Part shown: piece by piece, positions 9,076 to 17,927 of the stretch
Layout: each line of letters begins with the position of its first letter
How positions within the stretch are numbered: position 1 is the stretch's first letter
Assembly (NCBI RefSeq): GCF_003337575.1
Contig: NZ_QPJM01000005.1
Coordinates: 248,001-312,000 of the forward strand
DNA from: Phyllobacterium bourgognense
GTDB lineage: Bacteria > Pseudomonadota > Alphaproteobacteria > Rhizobiales > Rhizobiaceae
Length of the DNA: 64,000 nt
Reading direction: 5' to 3'
The notes under the pieces: generated by a model
The model's input: only the letters and a program-made list of their open reading frames with translations
Told to the model about the DNA's origin: nothing
Database searches by the model: none
Made by a program: the position numbers and the translations under genes

Positions 9076-10512
9076 ATGACGACTGCACTATCGGACGGCG
9101 AGGAAACAGCCGTCACAGCGCGGCAACCGCGTCTTGTCGCTCTCGTTGTTGCAGTCGCCTTCTTCATGCAGATGCTCGACGGGACGATCATCACCACCTC
9201 CCTGCCCCAGATGGCGCTTTCATTTGGCATCGAGCCCGTGGCGATGAGCATCGGCATCACCGTCTACATGCTATCCATGGCCGTTTTCATCCCGATTTCG
9301 GGCTGGATGGGTGATCGCTTCGGCGCTCGCAATGTCTTCATTGCTGCCATCGCCATTTTCACGATCGCCTCGCTTGTCTGCGGTCTCTCGGAAACGCTTT
9401 GGCAGTTCGTCGGCGCGCGTGCCGTTCAGGGCGTGGGCAGCGCCCTGATGACGCCGGTCGGGCGCATGATCGTGCTACGCAATGCGGAGAAATCCGAGCT
9501 TGTCTCAGCTATCGCGCTCATCACATGGCCTGCGCTGTTCGCGCCGGTCATCGGCCCTGTCCTTGGCAGCTTCATCACCACCTATTTTAGCTGGCACTGG
9601 AACTTTCTCATCAATATACCGCTCGGTATCCTTGGTATTCTACTGGTCCTCAAATTCGTTCCGGACCAGCGTGAAATATCGGTTCCGCAGTTTGATTTCA
9701 AAGGTTTCGGGCTCTCTGCGGCCGGTTTGGCGCTTGTCCTCTCCAGCCTTGAATCCTTCACGCACGGTATCCACGAGTTCTACATTGCCGCCGCCATGCT
9801 TGTCGGCGGTTCGCTGTTGTCGGTCGTGGCGGCAAGACATTTTCTGCGCGTCAAAAACCCGCTGCTCGATCTGTCAGTCTTCAAGGTCCACACATTTGCC
9901 ATCGCCACGGCAGCATCCGGAACGGCAGGGCGCGTCTCGATAAACTCCGCCCCATTCCTGTTGCCGCTGCTGTTTCAGGTTGGCTTCGGCTTCAGCGCCA
10001 TCAGGACGGGCACTTTCATCCTCGTGTATTTCATCGGCAATCTCGGCATGAAGGTCGTCACGACGCCGCTACTCAGGCGGTTTGGCTTTCGCACGATCCT
10101 TTGTTTCAACGGTTTGATCGCAGCGCTGTCCCTCGCTGCCTGTTCGCTTCTATCCGCTGAAACGCCCGAGATCATCTCGTTTGCGCTCCTGCTCGTCGCG
10201 GGCCTCTCGCGTTCGATGCAGTTCACGGCGCTCAATACATTGACCTTCGCAGACATCAACGCCTCACAGCGCAGTTCTGCCTCGACGCTTTCCAGCATGC
10301 TTCAGCAGATGTCGATGCTGCTTGGCGTTGCCATCGCCGCAATAGTCCTCAACGTTTCGCAAATGGTTCACGGCAATGTCACCACATCATTGACGGATTT
10401 TCGCATGGCATTCGTCGTCGTCGGTCTTATCGGCGTCGTGTCTGCACTTCGTTTTCTGGAATTGCCATGGAACGCCGGAGCCGAAGTCTCCGGCCACACA
10501 AGAAAGACCTGA
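9076..10512 (+). CDS. MFS transporter, DHA2 family, last gene of the redox/ABC cluster
   Basis: 478 residues, about 14 membrane segments. It carries the LDGTIITTSLPQMA motif of DHA2 exporters, GWMGDRFGARNVF in loop 2-3 and RAVQGVGSALMTPVGRMIVL near TM5. GAGGT lies just before the ATG. The order redoxin, flavoprotein, ferredoxin, importer, exporter suggests that a product of the redox step, or a toxic analogue, is pumped out (inference). It is paralogous to the exporter at 1763-3214: both have ALNT/AYN-type motifs in TM11 and the same short C-terminal tail ending near SGH. Confidence 0.87.
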   Translation: MTTALSDGEETAVTARQPRLVALVVAVAFFMQMLDGTIITTSLPQMALSFGIEPVAMSIGITVYMLSMAVFIPISGWMGDRFGARNVFIAAIAIFTIASLVCGLSETLWQFVGARAVQGVGSALMTPVGRMIVLRNAEKSELVSAIALITWPALFAPVIGPVLGSFITTYFSWHWNFLINIPLGILGILLVLKFVPDQREISVPQFDFKGFGLSAAGLALVLSSLESFTHGIHEFYIAAAMLVGGSLLSVVAARHFLRVKNPLLDLSVFKVHTFAIATAASGTAGRVSINSAPFLLPLLFQVGFGFSAIRTGTFILVYFIGNLGMKVVTTPLLRRFGFRTILCFNGLIAALSLAACSLLSAETPEIISFALLLVAGLSRSMQFTALNTLTFADINASQRSSASTLSSMLQQMSMLLGVAIAAIVLNVSQMVHGNVTTSLTDFRMAFVVVGLIGVVSALRFLELPWNAGAEVSGHTRKT

Positions 10513-10519
10513 CGCCGCT

Positions 10520-10945
10520 TCAGTCGGCCAGCTTCGTGACGAAATCGGCATTGCCGCGCAACGTATTGCTGACGGTACAGATTTCTTCGGCAGCCTCGAC
10601 GATCTCGTGCTTCGTTGCGCTGTCTAAATCGCCATCGATCTCGATGGAAATATCGAAGCGGGCGATGCGCGACGGCCCGTCATGTGCCTTTTCGCCCGTC
10701 ACGTGCACCCGGACTTCGCCGAGCCTGTCGGCAACGCCGAGCCGGCTGGCGGCAGTACGAGCGCTCAATGCAATACACGCCGACAGCGAGCTATACAGCA
10801 AATCGATCGGGCTGAAGCCGGGTTCGGAAACCGAGGTAACAACCCCGATCTTGCCTCCCGTCTCCGACGTGACGAGTGGCAATTCCTTTGGCTGGAGTAC
10901 GGACGTAGCGCCCACGGGGCGGGTCCTGATCTTGAGTTCCGACAT
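10520..10945 (-). CDS. OsmC/Ohr-family protein
   Basis: 141 residues. The two family cysteines are present: SSLSACIAL at about residue 57 and EEICTVSNTLRG at about 122, separated by beta strands with ITVEIDG-like sequence. Family members reduce organic hydroperoxides or act as small thiol peroxidases in the cytoplasm. The spacing fits the general OsmC branch better than Ohr. It converges on the exporter with a gap of 7 bases. Confidence 0.85.
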   Translation of the reverse strand: MSELKIRTRPVGATSVLQPKELPLVTSETGGKIGVVTSVSEPGFSPIDLLYSSLSACIALSARTAASRLGVADRLGEVRVHVTGEKAHDGPSRIARFDISIEIDGDLDSATKHEIVEAAEEICTVSNTLRGNADFVTKLAD

Positions 10946-10980
10946 TGGATGATTCCCGACAACATATGCCCTGACCCTAG

Positions 10981-11310
10981 TCAGCGCGCGTGCGAAACGC
11001 TACCGCTTTGTTCTTTCTCGAGGGCTCTCATCGCCGCGAATAGCACTTCCCGATCCCGCTGATGCGCCTCAAACAGAGCTACGAAGGCAGGATTGGTGAT
11101 CTCGTGCGGTTTCGGAGCTGCCTTTGCACGAAGCAAACTATTGTCAGCGGCAAGCCTTGCGGCTGCAACGCGCTGCTTCGCCAAGTCAACTGGAGAGCCG
11201 AGCTGCGGCTTTCGACGCGACGGCGCGGTTGATCGAGCTTCGGGTTCTGCAACTAATGATTGCAAGAACTGTCCGCTGTGCTTATCAACTGGCTCCACTT
11301 GTCTGTCCAT
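10981..11310 (-). CDS. Hypothetical protein, helical
   Basis: 109 residues, rich in Ala, Arg and Lys, with a predicted helical core (LAKQRVAAARLAADNSLLRA) and a second helix ending in ALEKEQ. No signal peptide. I do not recognise the family. Codon use matches neighbouring genes and no better frame exists in this stretch, but coding status is not certain. Confidence 0.45.
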   Translation of the reverse strand: MDRQVEPVDKHSGQFLQSLVAEPEARSTAPSRRKPQLGSPVDLAKQRVAAARLAADNSLLRAKAAPKPHEITNPAFVALFEAHQRDREVLFAAMRALEKEQSGSVSHAR

Positions 11311-11585
11311 TTTAGGTTACGCTTTTCGTGGCAGATATTGTCTCAAGCATAAATCCTTGTTCCTCCAGGCAGAACGTACCGGGACTCAAAATTCTTGCCG
11401 ATATGAGTAAACAATTCCAGTTTTTGGCCGCTTGTAGAAAACCAATTGCGGCAACGCTGTTCAGTGCTTGCTGCAGGGCGATTCTCCTCCCGATCAGCCG
11501 TCTCGAAATATTCGGCCCGATCTTCGAATAAATCGCCGTGCGGCGTGTTCTCCACATGTCAGATTGTCATTCGGAGACAGAACTC

Positions 11586-12125
11586 ATGAAACATTCGATC
11601 ACATCCACCCTGCTTGGCGCCAGCTTCGTCCTTGCTGCTTTTTCCATGCCGGCTTTTGCCGCAGGCGGCGGCGGTAGCGACGATTCCGCCACGACGCCCA
11701 CCTGTCCCAAGGGCCAGGTCTGGAGTTCCAAGGCCAAGAAATGCGTCAAGAAGACCAGCAGCGCCGTTCCGGACAAGGACCGCACCGAGTACGCCTACAC
11801 CTTGGCCAAGGCCGGACGCTACCAGGAAGCACTGGAAATGCTCGATACGTTGAAGGACCCCAACACCAAGGAAGCGCTCAACTATCGCGGTTATGCCACG
11901 CGCAAGCTCGGCCGCACTGATGAAGGCATCTCCTGGTACAAGAAGTCGCTCGCGCTCGATCCGAAATACGCAAAGGTTCGCGAATATCTCGGCGAAGCCT
12001 ATGTCATCAAGGGCCAGCTCGATCTCGCCAAGGACCAGTTGATGACGATCAAGTCGATCTGTGGAACCACTTGCGAAGAATATCGCGATCTCCACGAGGC
12101 GATTGAAAAGCCCTCGAAGATCTGA
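11586..12125 (+). CDS. Secreted tetratricopeptide-repeat protein
   Basis: 179 residues. The signal peptide ends at about residue 27 (MPAFAAG), followed by a Gly-rich linker and the motif CPKGQVWSSKAKKCVKK, which may be disulfide-bonded. Two or three TPR-like units span residues 65-150 (YALTLAKAGRYQEALEMLD, then GYATRKLGRTDEGISWYKKS). A third Cys pair (CGTTC) lies near the end. Probably a periplasmic scaffold protein; its partners are unknown. Its start was moved inward to the ATG before MKHSITS because that gives a normal signal peptide. Confidence 0.8.
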   Translation: MKHSITSTLLGASFVLAAFSMPAFAAGGGGSDDSATTPTCPKGQVWSSKAKKCVKKTSSAVPDKDRTEYAYTLAKAGRYQEALEMLDTLKDPNTKEALNYRGYATRKLGRTDEGISWYKKSLALDPKYAKVREYLGEAYVIKGQLDLAKDQLMTIKSICGTTCEEYRDLHEAIEKPSKI

Positions 12126-12152
12126 CGCGGCTATCGCCCGGCTGAAAAGCGG

Positions 12153-12169
12153 TTGTGATTTGTTCACAA
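12153..12169 (+). promoter_or_regulatory. Inverted repeat upstream of the ECF sigma gene
   Basis: TTGTGA and TCACAA flank a 5-base centre, 14 bases before the GTG start at 12183. It resembles a CRP/FNR-type half-site pair, but the spacing is 5 rather than 6, so the binding protein is unknown. It could instead be a small hairpin in the leader. Confidence 0.3.
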
Positions 12170-12182
12170 AGAAGGGATCAAG

Positions 12183-12809
12183 GTGACCATCGCTCATCAC
12201 CAACTTTCTGCTTATAGTCGGGCGACATCAGAAGCGTCGTCAGCACCGGATGTCCGCAGTGGACTTGTCTGGATGGAGGCAATCATCGCGAGCGAACACG
12301 AAATCCGGGCGAGCCTTGCCCAGTATCTCGGCCGGCTCTGGCGGTACGGTATTGTACTGTCCCGCCAGCGCGACGTTGCCGATGATCTCGTGCAGGCGAC
12401 CTGTGTTCGCGCTCTCGAGCGCGCGAGCCAATTCATGAGCGGGACAAGGCTTGATCGGTGGCTGTTCTCGATCATGCATTCGATCTGGCTCAATGAGATC
12501 CGCTCGCGCCGCATACGCATGGGTAACGGTTTCGTCGATGCCGACGTAACACTTTCCTTCGACGGCGAGCATGAAACCGAAACGCACGTCATGGCCAATC
12601 AGGTCTTGCGGCAGGTGAATGAATTGCCTGAGGCGCAGAGAACCGCGGTGTTCCTCGCCTATGTAGAGGGTCTGTCCTATCGCGAAGTCGCGGAGGTTCT
12701 CGACGTACCAATCGGCACGGTCATGAGTCGCCTTGCAACGGCCCGCGCTAGGCTCGCCGAACACGCCGATCCGGACGTGAAGGCCAAACAGATGAAAGGA
12801 GGGAAATAA
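12183..12809 (+). CDS. ECF-type RNA polymerase sigma factor
   Basis: 208 residues. Region 2 reads VADDLVQATCVRALERASQF followed by WLFSIMHSIWLNEIRSRR. Region 4 reads LPEAQRTAVFLAYVEGLSYR, then EVLDVPIGTVMSRLATAR, the usual ECF helix-turn-helix. The GTG start is supported by GAAGGG at the right distance. The next in-frame ATG, at 12273, would give a protein 30 residues shorter but is not preceded by a site. The stop overlaps the following anti-sigma gene (TAATG), so the pair forms a regulated module. Confidence 0.9.
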   Translation: MTIAHHQLSAYSRATSEASSAPDVRSGLVWMEAIIASEHEIRASLAQYLGRLWRYGIVLSRQRDVADDLVQATCVRALERASQFMSGTRLDRWLFSIMHSIWLNEIRSRRIRMGNGFVDADVTLSFDGEHETETHVMANQVLRQVNELPEAQRTAVFLAYVEGLSYREVAEVLDVPIGTVMSRLATARARLAEHADPDVKAKQMKGGK

Positions 12810-13603
12810 TGGTTGATCTGAAACACGCCGAAATGCCCTCCGACGAAATGTTGGTCGCGTTTCTCGATGGCGAACTCAATGGCGAGGATCGCGCACGGAT
12901 CGACAGGCTGATCAAGATCGATGAAGCTATCGCCGCACGATATGAATTTCTTTCACGCAGCGAAATGGCCTTTTACGATGCGTTCCAGCCGCTGCTTGAA
13001 AACGCTCCTACGGCAAAGCTGGAAGCTATTCTTAACGACCTCCCCGCTTCGATCACCAGTGAACCCGCTTCAAGGGGCATGAGCCGCCGCGGTTTCATGG
13101 CCGCTGCCATCGGGCTCGTTTTCGTCGGCGTCGCTGCCGATCGAGGCTTCATGGCGTTCAAGCAAGCTTCCAGCGATCATGAGGACGACTGGCGGGCGGT
13201 TGTTGCCCAATACCTGTCGCTTTACACGCCCGACACACTCGCCAATCTCGATAGCAACGAGCAATCGCAGAGCGCGCAATTACAGAACGTAGGTGACGCG
13301 CTTGGCCTCTCCCTTCCCCTGCGGGCGGTGTCGTTGCCGGGCATCCCGTTCAAACGCGCGCAAGTTCTGCAGTATGATGGCAAGCCGCTTGGGCAGATCG
13401 CCTATCTCGATCCCGAGCACGGACCGATGGCTCTGTGCATCGTTCAGTCGTCGACTGGTCCACGGTCACCGCTGACCGAGCGGCGACACGGTATGAACGT
13501 TGTCTATTGGTCGGATCAGGCCCATGGGTACATGCTGATCGGCCGCAACCCAGCGGATAAATTGAACGATTTGGCAGAAGGCGTGCGAACCGCGCTCGCA
13601 TGA
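12809..13603 (+). CDS. Membrane anti-sigma factor for the adjacent ECF sigma
   Basis: 264 residues. An N-terminal cytoplasmic part (LVAFLDGELNGEDRARIDRL) has the zinc-less anti-sigma layout of Rhizobiales. It is followed at about residues 90-115 by a single membrane segment starting MSRRGFMAAAIG. The C-terminal part (130-264) should be periplasmic and could sense a signal. It overlaps the sigma gene by one base, the standard pairing for sigma and its inhibitor. The inducing signal is not visible. The outer-membrane gene at 13860 is the nearest candidate target. Confidence 0.8.
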   Translation: MVDLKHAEMPSDEMLVAFLDGELNGEDRARIDRLIKIDEAIAARYEFLSRSEMAFYDAFQPLLENAPTAKLEAILNDLPASITSEPASRGMSRRGFMAAAIGLVFVGVAADRGFMAFKQASSDHEDDWRAVVAQYLSLYTPDTLANLDSNEQSQSAQLQNVGDALGLSLPLRAVSLPGIPFKRAQVLQYDGKPLGQIAYLDPEHGPMALCIVQSSTGPRSPLTERRHGMNVVYWSDQAHGYMLIGRNPADKLNDLAEGVRTALA

Positions 13604-13859
13604 GCCTCTATAAAAGCCGGTGACCGTTCCACAGCGACTGGAAGGCAGTAGCGCGGCTCAGCGATGGCGCGAAACCGGTCTGAAAACGTTGGGGGTTGAT
13701 TCAGATCGCTGTTGGATCATGGTGCGCGGGCGGCCGAATTCCCGATGTTACAGTAACGTACTTCTTTCCGTCAGAAGGTCTTGCGACCATCTGAAATGCG
13801 GGAGTGTGGGGAACCTCTCGCCGATCAGAAGTAGTGAAACTGTTTTGGGGAACACAGTT

Positions 13860-14666
13860 ATGGCCATACGTCGTACTGCATTTGTGTCCGCTTCAATAGC
13901 GGTCGTTGCGTCCATGTCTTGCGCGCATGCTCAGGAGAGTGCCGAGGACCTGGCCAAAAAGCTTTCCAATCCCATTGCTTCGCTCATCAGCGTACCATTT
14001 CAAGGCAACTATGATGGCGGCTACGGCCCGGATGATGGCAGCAAATACACCATCAATGTGCAACCCGTCATTCCGTTCACCCTGAATGAGGACTGGAATA
14101 TCATCTCTCGCACCATCGTGCCGATCGTCTGGCAGAACGACATTGCCGGGCCATCCGGAGATCAGTTTGGTCTGGGGGATACAACGCAAAGCTTGTTCTT
14201 CTCGCCAAAGAAGCCGACCGCTTCAGGCATTATCTGGGGCGTGGGACCTGTCTTCCTTCTGCCGACCGCAACGGACGATTTGCTTGGCGGCGAGAAGTGG
14301 GGCGCGGGACCGACGGCCGTTTTCCTCAAGCAATCCGGCCCCTGGACCTATGGTGCATTGGCCAACCACATCTGGTCGTTCGCGGGTGACAAGGATCGTC
14401 AGGACGTGAATTCAACGTTCCTGCAACCCTTCATTTCCTACACGACACCGAAAGCGTGGACGTTCGCGCTGAACACCGAGAGCACCTACAATTGGGAGAC
14501 CGAAGACTGGTCCGTTCCCATCAACTTCACGGTCGCAAAGCTGGTGAAAGTCAACAAGCAGCCAATTCAGTTGACTGCAGGTGTGCGTTATTGGGCCGAG
14601 AGCCCTGCCAACGGCCCTGACGGTTTTGGAGCACGCCTGGCCGTAACATTCCTGTTTCCAAAATGA
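13860..14666 (+). CDS. Outer-membrane beta-barrel protein (transporter-like, neuromedin U-labelled family)
   Basis: 268 residues. The signal peptide ends at CAHAQ (residue 23), then alternating hydrophobic strands typical of a small barrel run to the C-terminal FLFPK. ISVPFQGNYDGGYGP and NVQPVIPFTLNEDWNIISRT are signatures of a family often labelled neuromedin U or transporter in automatic annotation; the function is unproven. GGGG about 8 bases before the ATG fits. It sits next to a DUF1254 protein, a common pairing, and both may be under the sigma pair just upstream (inference). Confidence 0.75.
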   Translation: MAIRRTAFVSASIAVVASMSCAHAQESAEDLAKKLSNPIASLISVPFQGNYDGGYGPDDGSKYTINVQPVIPFTLNEDWNIISRTIVPIVWQNDIAGPSGDQFGLGDTTQSLFFSPKKPTASGIIWGVGPVFLLPTATDDLLGGEKWGAGPTAVFLKQSGPWTYGALANHIWSFAGDKDRQDVNSTFLQPFISYTTPKAWTFALNTESTYNWETEDWSVPINFTVAKLVKVNKQPIQLTAGVRYWAESPANGPDGFGARLAVTFLFPK

Positions 14667-14755
14667 GAAAGACAAGCGCCCGCCTGCAAGCACCAAACTT
14701 GAGCAGACAACCCTGACACGCACGAATTTGACAACTCATCCTGGGGGTACGACAA

Positions 14756-16189
14756 ATGTTGACGAAACGAGACTTACTTCGCTCCGCCGCGGTGATCGCC
14801 GCGGGCGCCGCGATTGCGAGACCAAGCCTGCTGATGGCGCAGAGCTATCCCGGCATCATCGAGGCCAAGGACATTGCCGAGGAAGGCTTAATCTACGGCC
14901 TGCCGCTGGTGATGTACTATGCGGTTATGCAAGAGTTCGCCGTTGACAAAAACTCTGGCCAGTTCAAGGCACCGTTCAACGAAATCAACAATCAGCACCA
15001 TGTTGCCACTCCCGAGGATACGGCAGTCATTACGCCGAACAGCGACACCCCTTACTCGTTCGTCTGGCTAGACCTGCGGGCGGAGCCGGTGGTCCTTTCG
15101 GTACCGGTGGTCGATCCGAAGCGCTACTACTCCGTCCAGCTCATCGACGGCAATACGTACAATTTTGGCTATATCGGCACGCGCGCCACTGGGAGCGACC
15201 AGGGCGACTACCTGGTGGTTGGTCCCGATTGGAAAGGTGACACGCCCATTGGGGTCAAGAAGATCTTTCAATCAACGACGCCGTTCCCACTCGCACTTAT
15301 CCGCACTCAACTCTTTGACCCCAAAGATATGCCGAACGTTGAGGAAATTCAGGCCGGCTATAAGGCGCAACCGCTTTCTGGCTTCCTTAAACAACCCGCC
15401 GCGCCCGCCGCGCCTAAGATCGAGTTCCTTCCTGCCACCACTGCCGGGATCAAGGACAACTTCTTTCAATACCTCGACGCAGCTCTGGAATTCGTCCCCG
15501 AGACGTCAAGGGACATGGCGATTCGCGCGAAATTTGCGAAGATTGGCATCGGTCCCGGCAAGACCTTCGAGTTTAAGGATCTATCGCTCGAACATAAAGC
15601 CGAAATCCTGGTGGCCATGAAGCAGGGTGATGACAAGGTCGACAAATGGCTGGCCAGCGGAAACAAAAACATCCACGGCTGGAACGTCGGCTCGTTCTTT
15701 GGCGACGAGGGCTTCTACAATGGCGATTGGGTGATGCGGGCAGGCGCCGCCAAGGGCGGTCTCCTGGGCAACGATGCCGGAGAAGCAATGTACCCCTATA
15801 CCCGAACGGACGCAAAAGGCGAAACACTCGACGCCAGCAAGCACAACTACACCATCACGTTTCCCGCCGGGCAACTCCCGCCGGTGAACTCCTTCTGGTC
15901 GGTGACGATGTACGACGGCAAGAGCCAGCTCCTGATCAAGAACCCGATCAATCGCTACCTCATCAACTCGCCGATGCTGCCGGGTATGAAGAAGAACGAG
16001 GATGGTTCGCTCACCCTCTATATCCAGAAAGACACCCCCGGCGCGGACAAGGAGGCAAATTGGTTGCCTGCGCCCAACGGCACAGTCTATCTCGTGATGC
16101 GCCTGTACTGGCCGAAGAACGAAGCGCCTTCCATACTGCCGGCGGGCGAAGGGACGTGGCAGCCGCCAGCGATCGTGGCGGCGAATTAG
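14756..16189 (+). CDS. DUF1254/DUF1214-domain secreted protein
   Basis: 477 residues. The N-terminus KRDLLRSAAVIAAGAAIA is a Tat-like or Sec signal. The central SDTPYSFVWLDLRAEPVVL, DPKRYYSVQLIDGNTYNFGY and late SFWSVTMYDGKSQLLIKN are the conserved blocks of the DUF1254-DUF1214 pair. Full-length by family standards. The function is not known; members sit near outer-membrane proteins and hydrolases. It is followed by an intergenic stretch of about 190 bases that shows nothing clear. Confidence 0.85.
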   Translation: MLTKRDLLRSAAVIAAGAAIARPSLLMAQSYPGIIEAKDIAEEGLIYGLPLVMYYAVMQEFAVDKNSGQFKAPFNEINNQHHVATPEDTAVITPNSDTPYSFVWLDLRAEPVVLSVPVVDPKRYYSVQLIDGNTYNFGYIGTRATGSDQGDYLVVGPDWKGDTPIGVKKIFQSTTPFPLALIRTQLFDPKDMPNVEEIQAGYKAQPLSGFLKQPAAPAAPKIEFLPATTAGIKDNFFQYLDAALEFVPETSRDMAIRAKFAKIGIGPGKTFEFKDLSLEHKAEILVAMKQGDDKVDKWLASGNKNIHGWNVGSFFGDEGFYNGDWVMRAGAAKGGLLGNDAGEAMYPYTRTDAKGETLDASKHNYTITFPAGQLPPVNSFWSVTMYDGKSQLLIKNPINRYLINSPMLPGMKKNEDGSLTLYIQKDTPGADKEANWLPAPNGTVYLVMRLYWPKNEAPSILPAGEGTWQPPAIVAAN

Positions 16190-16379
16190 CGTTTTGCCGA
16201 CCGCCGGAGACGCGATGCTCGACACGCCGAAGCTATCCGCGCGCCGACAGCCAGGGTTATCCGTCTCCCGCCGCCGAAGCCGCACGGACGGCTCGGCGAC
16301 GGTCTATTTCAGCCCGACGCAGCCTGATGGTGTTGGGCGTGCCCGGTGAATCTCGAGTAACATTCCGCAACCTGCTGGA

Positions 16380-17228
16380 TCAGTTGTCGATGAAGTCACG
16401 CACGGCTTTGTTGTAACCTTCCGGGTCCTGCAGCATGGCGAAATGACTGGCGTTGTCGAGGATGACCAACTTGGCCCCCGGGATCGTCTTTGCCATGTAT
16501 TCCGTATGCTCCCGGGTAATGGCTTCATCATGATCGCCGAGAACGATTGCCACTGGCGTCTTGATCTTCTTCAGATCGTCATCGCTCCAGTTCGGTTGGC
16601 TTGCCCACATGGCACCGATCTGCTCGACGAAGGCATCATACTGGTCCGGCGTCGGCGAAATCTTCTTGTACACCTCTCCTGATTTATCAATATATGCTGA
16701 GAAAACCTTGTTTTTCATTACATCCGGATTGACGCCATCGACCTTGGAGTTGGCTGCTTGCGCGAAGAGCTTCGTCAGCCTTTCCGGGTGCTTCATGGCA
16801 ATGTCGAGACCAATTATCCCGCCGTCGCTCCATCCAACCAGTGCCGTCCTGTCGACCTTGAGGAAATCGAGGAGCGCCAGATAATCAGACGACATCAAAT
16901 CATAGCTGTAAGGGTCGGCGTTGCGGGTCGACCGCCCATGGCCACGGCTGTCAGCAACGATCACCATATGGTCTTTTGCAAGGTCGGCCACCTGCGCACC
17001 CCAGACGTCAGCGTAGCCGAGGCCGCCATGTATGAGAAGCACAGGCGCACCCTTGCCATAGACCGCATAATACATCTTGATGCCGTTGACTGGAGCCATG
17101 CCGCTTTTCTCTGCCGCGGGCATTGGTTCGGGCGGGGGAAGCTTTTCCCAGCGTTCGGCTGCATGCACACCTGTACCAGCCAATGCGAGTATCAGGACAA
17201 GAGAGTAAGCCAAAGACTTGAGGACCAT
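16380..17228 (-). CDS. Secreted alpha/beta hydrolase
   Basis: 282 residues. A signal peptide (cleavage near HAAE, residue 25) precedes the fold. Oxyanion motif HGGLGY at about 87, nucleophile elbow VGWSDGG (Ser in GWSDGG) near 136, catalytic acid likely in LGDHDEAI near 220, and catalytic His in NASHFAML near 263 are all in place. Substrate unknown. Leftward, close after the COG4315-type protein but behind a terminator at 17335-17357, so probably a separate unit. Confidence 0.85.
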   Translation of the reverse strand: MVLKSLAYSLVLILALAGTGVHAAERWEKLPPPEPMPAAEKSGMAPVNGIKMYYAVYGKGAPVLLIHGGLGYADVWGAQVADLAKDHMVIVADSRGHGRSTRNADPYSYDLMSSDYLALLDFLKVDRTALVGWSDGGIIGLDIAMKHPERLTKLFAQAANSKVDGVNPDVMKNKVFSAYIDKSGEVYKKISPTPDQYDAFVEQIGAMWASQPNWSDDDLKKIKTPVAIVLGDHDEAITREHTEYMAKTIPGAKLVILDNASHFAMLQDPEGYNKAVRDFIDN

Positions 17229-17334
17229 GATGTCTTCCTCCGAAAGACGCGGAATGCGCCATCCGGCATCCTAGTCAAAATCATCATGGTTGGCGAATGT
17301 TCGCGACGTTTTCAATCATGCAGGTGCAATAGAA

Positions 17335-17357
17335 AAGGCGGCCCGGAAGCCGCCCTC
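17335..17357 (-). terminator. Rho-independent terminator after the secreted repeat protein
   Basis: Read on the minus strand, GGCGGCTTCC pairs with GGCCGCC-type sequence across a short loop and ends in TTTT, 22 bases after the stop of the gene at 17379. Confidence 0.65.
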
Positions 17358-17378
17358 ATAAAACATCCTGCTGTGGTT

Positions 17379-17747
17379 TCATTTGGCAACGTGCCAGACA
17401 CCGCCGACGCCATCTCCGGTCATATCCCCGGCTTTCTTGTCCTTGACGTACGTATAGAGCGGCTTGCCTTCATAGGCCCACATTTCCTTGCCCGTCGTGT
17501 CCTTGACCAGCGTCCATTCACCTTCGGCCTTGGCCCCTTTGCTGGCGTGGAATGCCGGCCAGTTCTTCAGGCATTTTTCATCGCAGTTCGATTTGCCGTC
17601 CTTGTCCTTGTCGAATGTGTAAAGGGTCATGCCCTCCTCCGTGGTCCACATGTCGCCCATCTTTTTCGCAGGTTCTGCGGCGAAAGCAGACAGGCTGGTG
17701 GCGGCGAGAAATCCGATTGCAATCAACATTGCCTTCATTGTTTTCAC
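17379..17747 (-). CDS. Secreted repeat protein of the COG4315/PF03640 type
   Basis: 122 residues with a signal peptide (FAAEPAKK). Two copies of the Y-x-F/Y-x-x-D repeat are visible: GMTLYTFDKDKDG around residue 38 and GKPLYTYVKDKKAG around residue 95. Between them is CDEKCLKNWPAFHA, the conserved CxxxCxxxWP motif of this family. Found in the periplasm or anchored in the cell envelope, possibly metal-binding, function unproven. Confidence 0.8.
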   Translation of the reverse strand: MKTMKAMLIAIGFLAATSLSAFAAEPAKKMGDMWTTEEGMTLYTFDKDKDGKSNCDEKCLKNWPAFHASKGAKAEGEWTLVKDTTGKEMWAYEGKPLYTYVKDKKAGDMTGDGVGGVWHVAK

Positions 17748-17927
17748 TCCCTCTTCGGGATTGCCAGCGGGGCGCTGACAGTGCCCGTTCTTTAGCGAAC
17801 CAAGGCGCTCGCATCGGGGAACAATGTACCATATTCTGATCTGAATTGAGGCGAATTCAACGCTCTGATTTGATACATCTGGACCTGATTGCTAGGAATT
17901 CGACAACCAGCATTCAGGAGCGGACAA

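Noticed and set aside
16758-17795. Plus-strand frame of 345 codons across the hydrolase and secreted repeat genes
   Set aside because: Runs antisense through two genes with signal peptides and catalytic motifs, and through a terminator.
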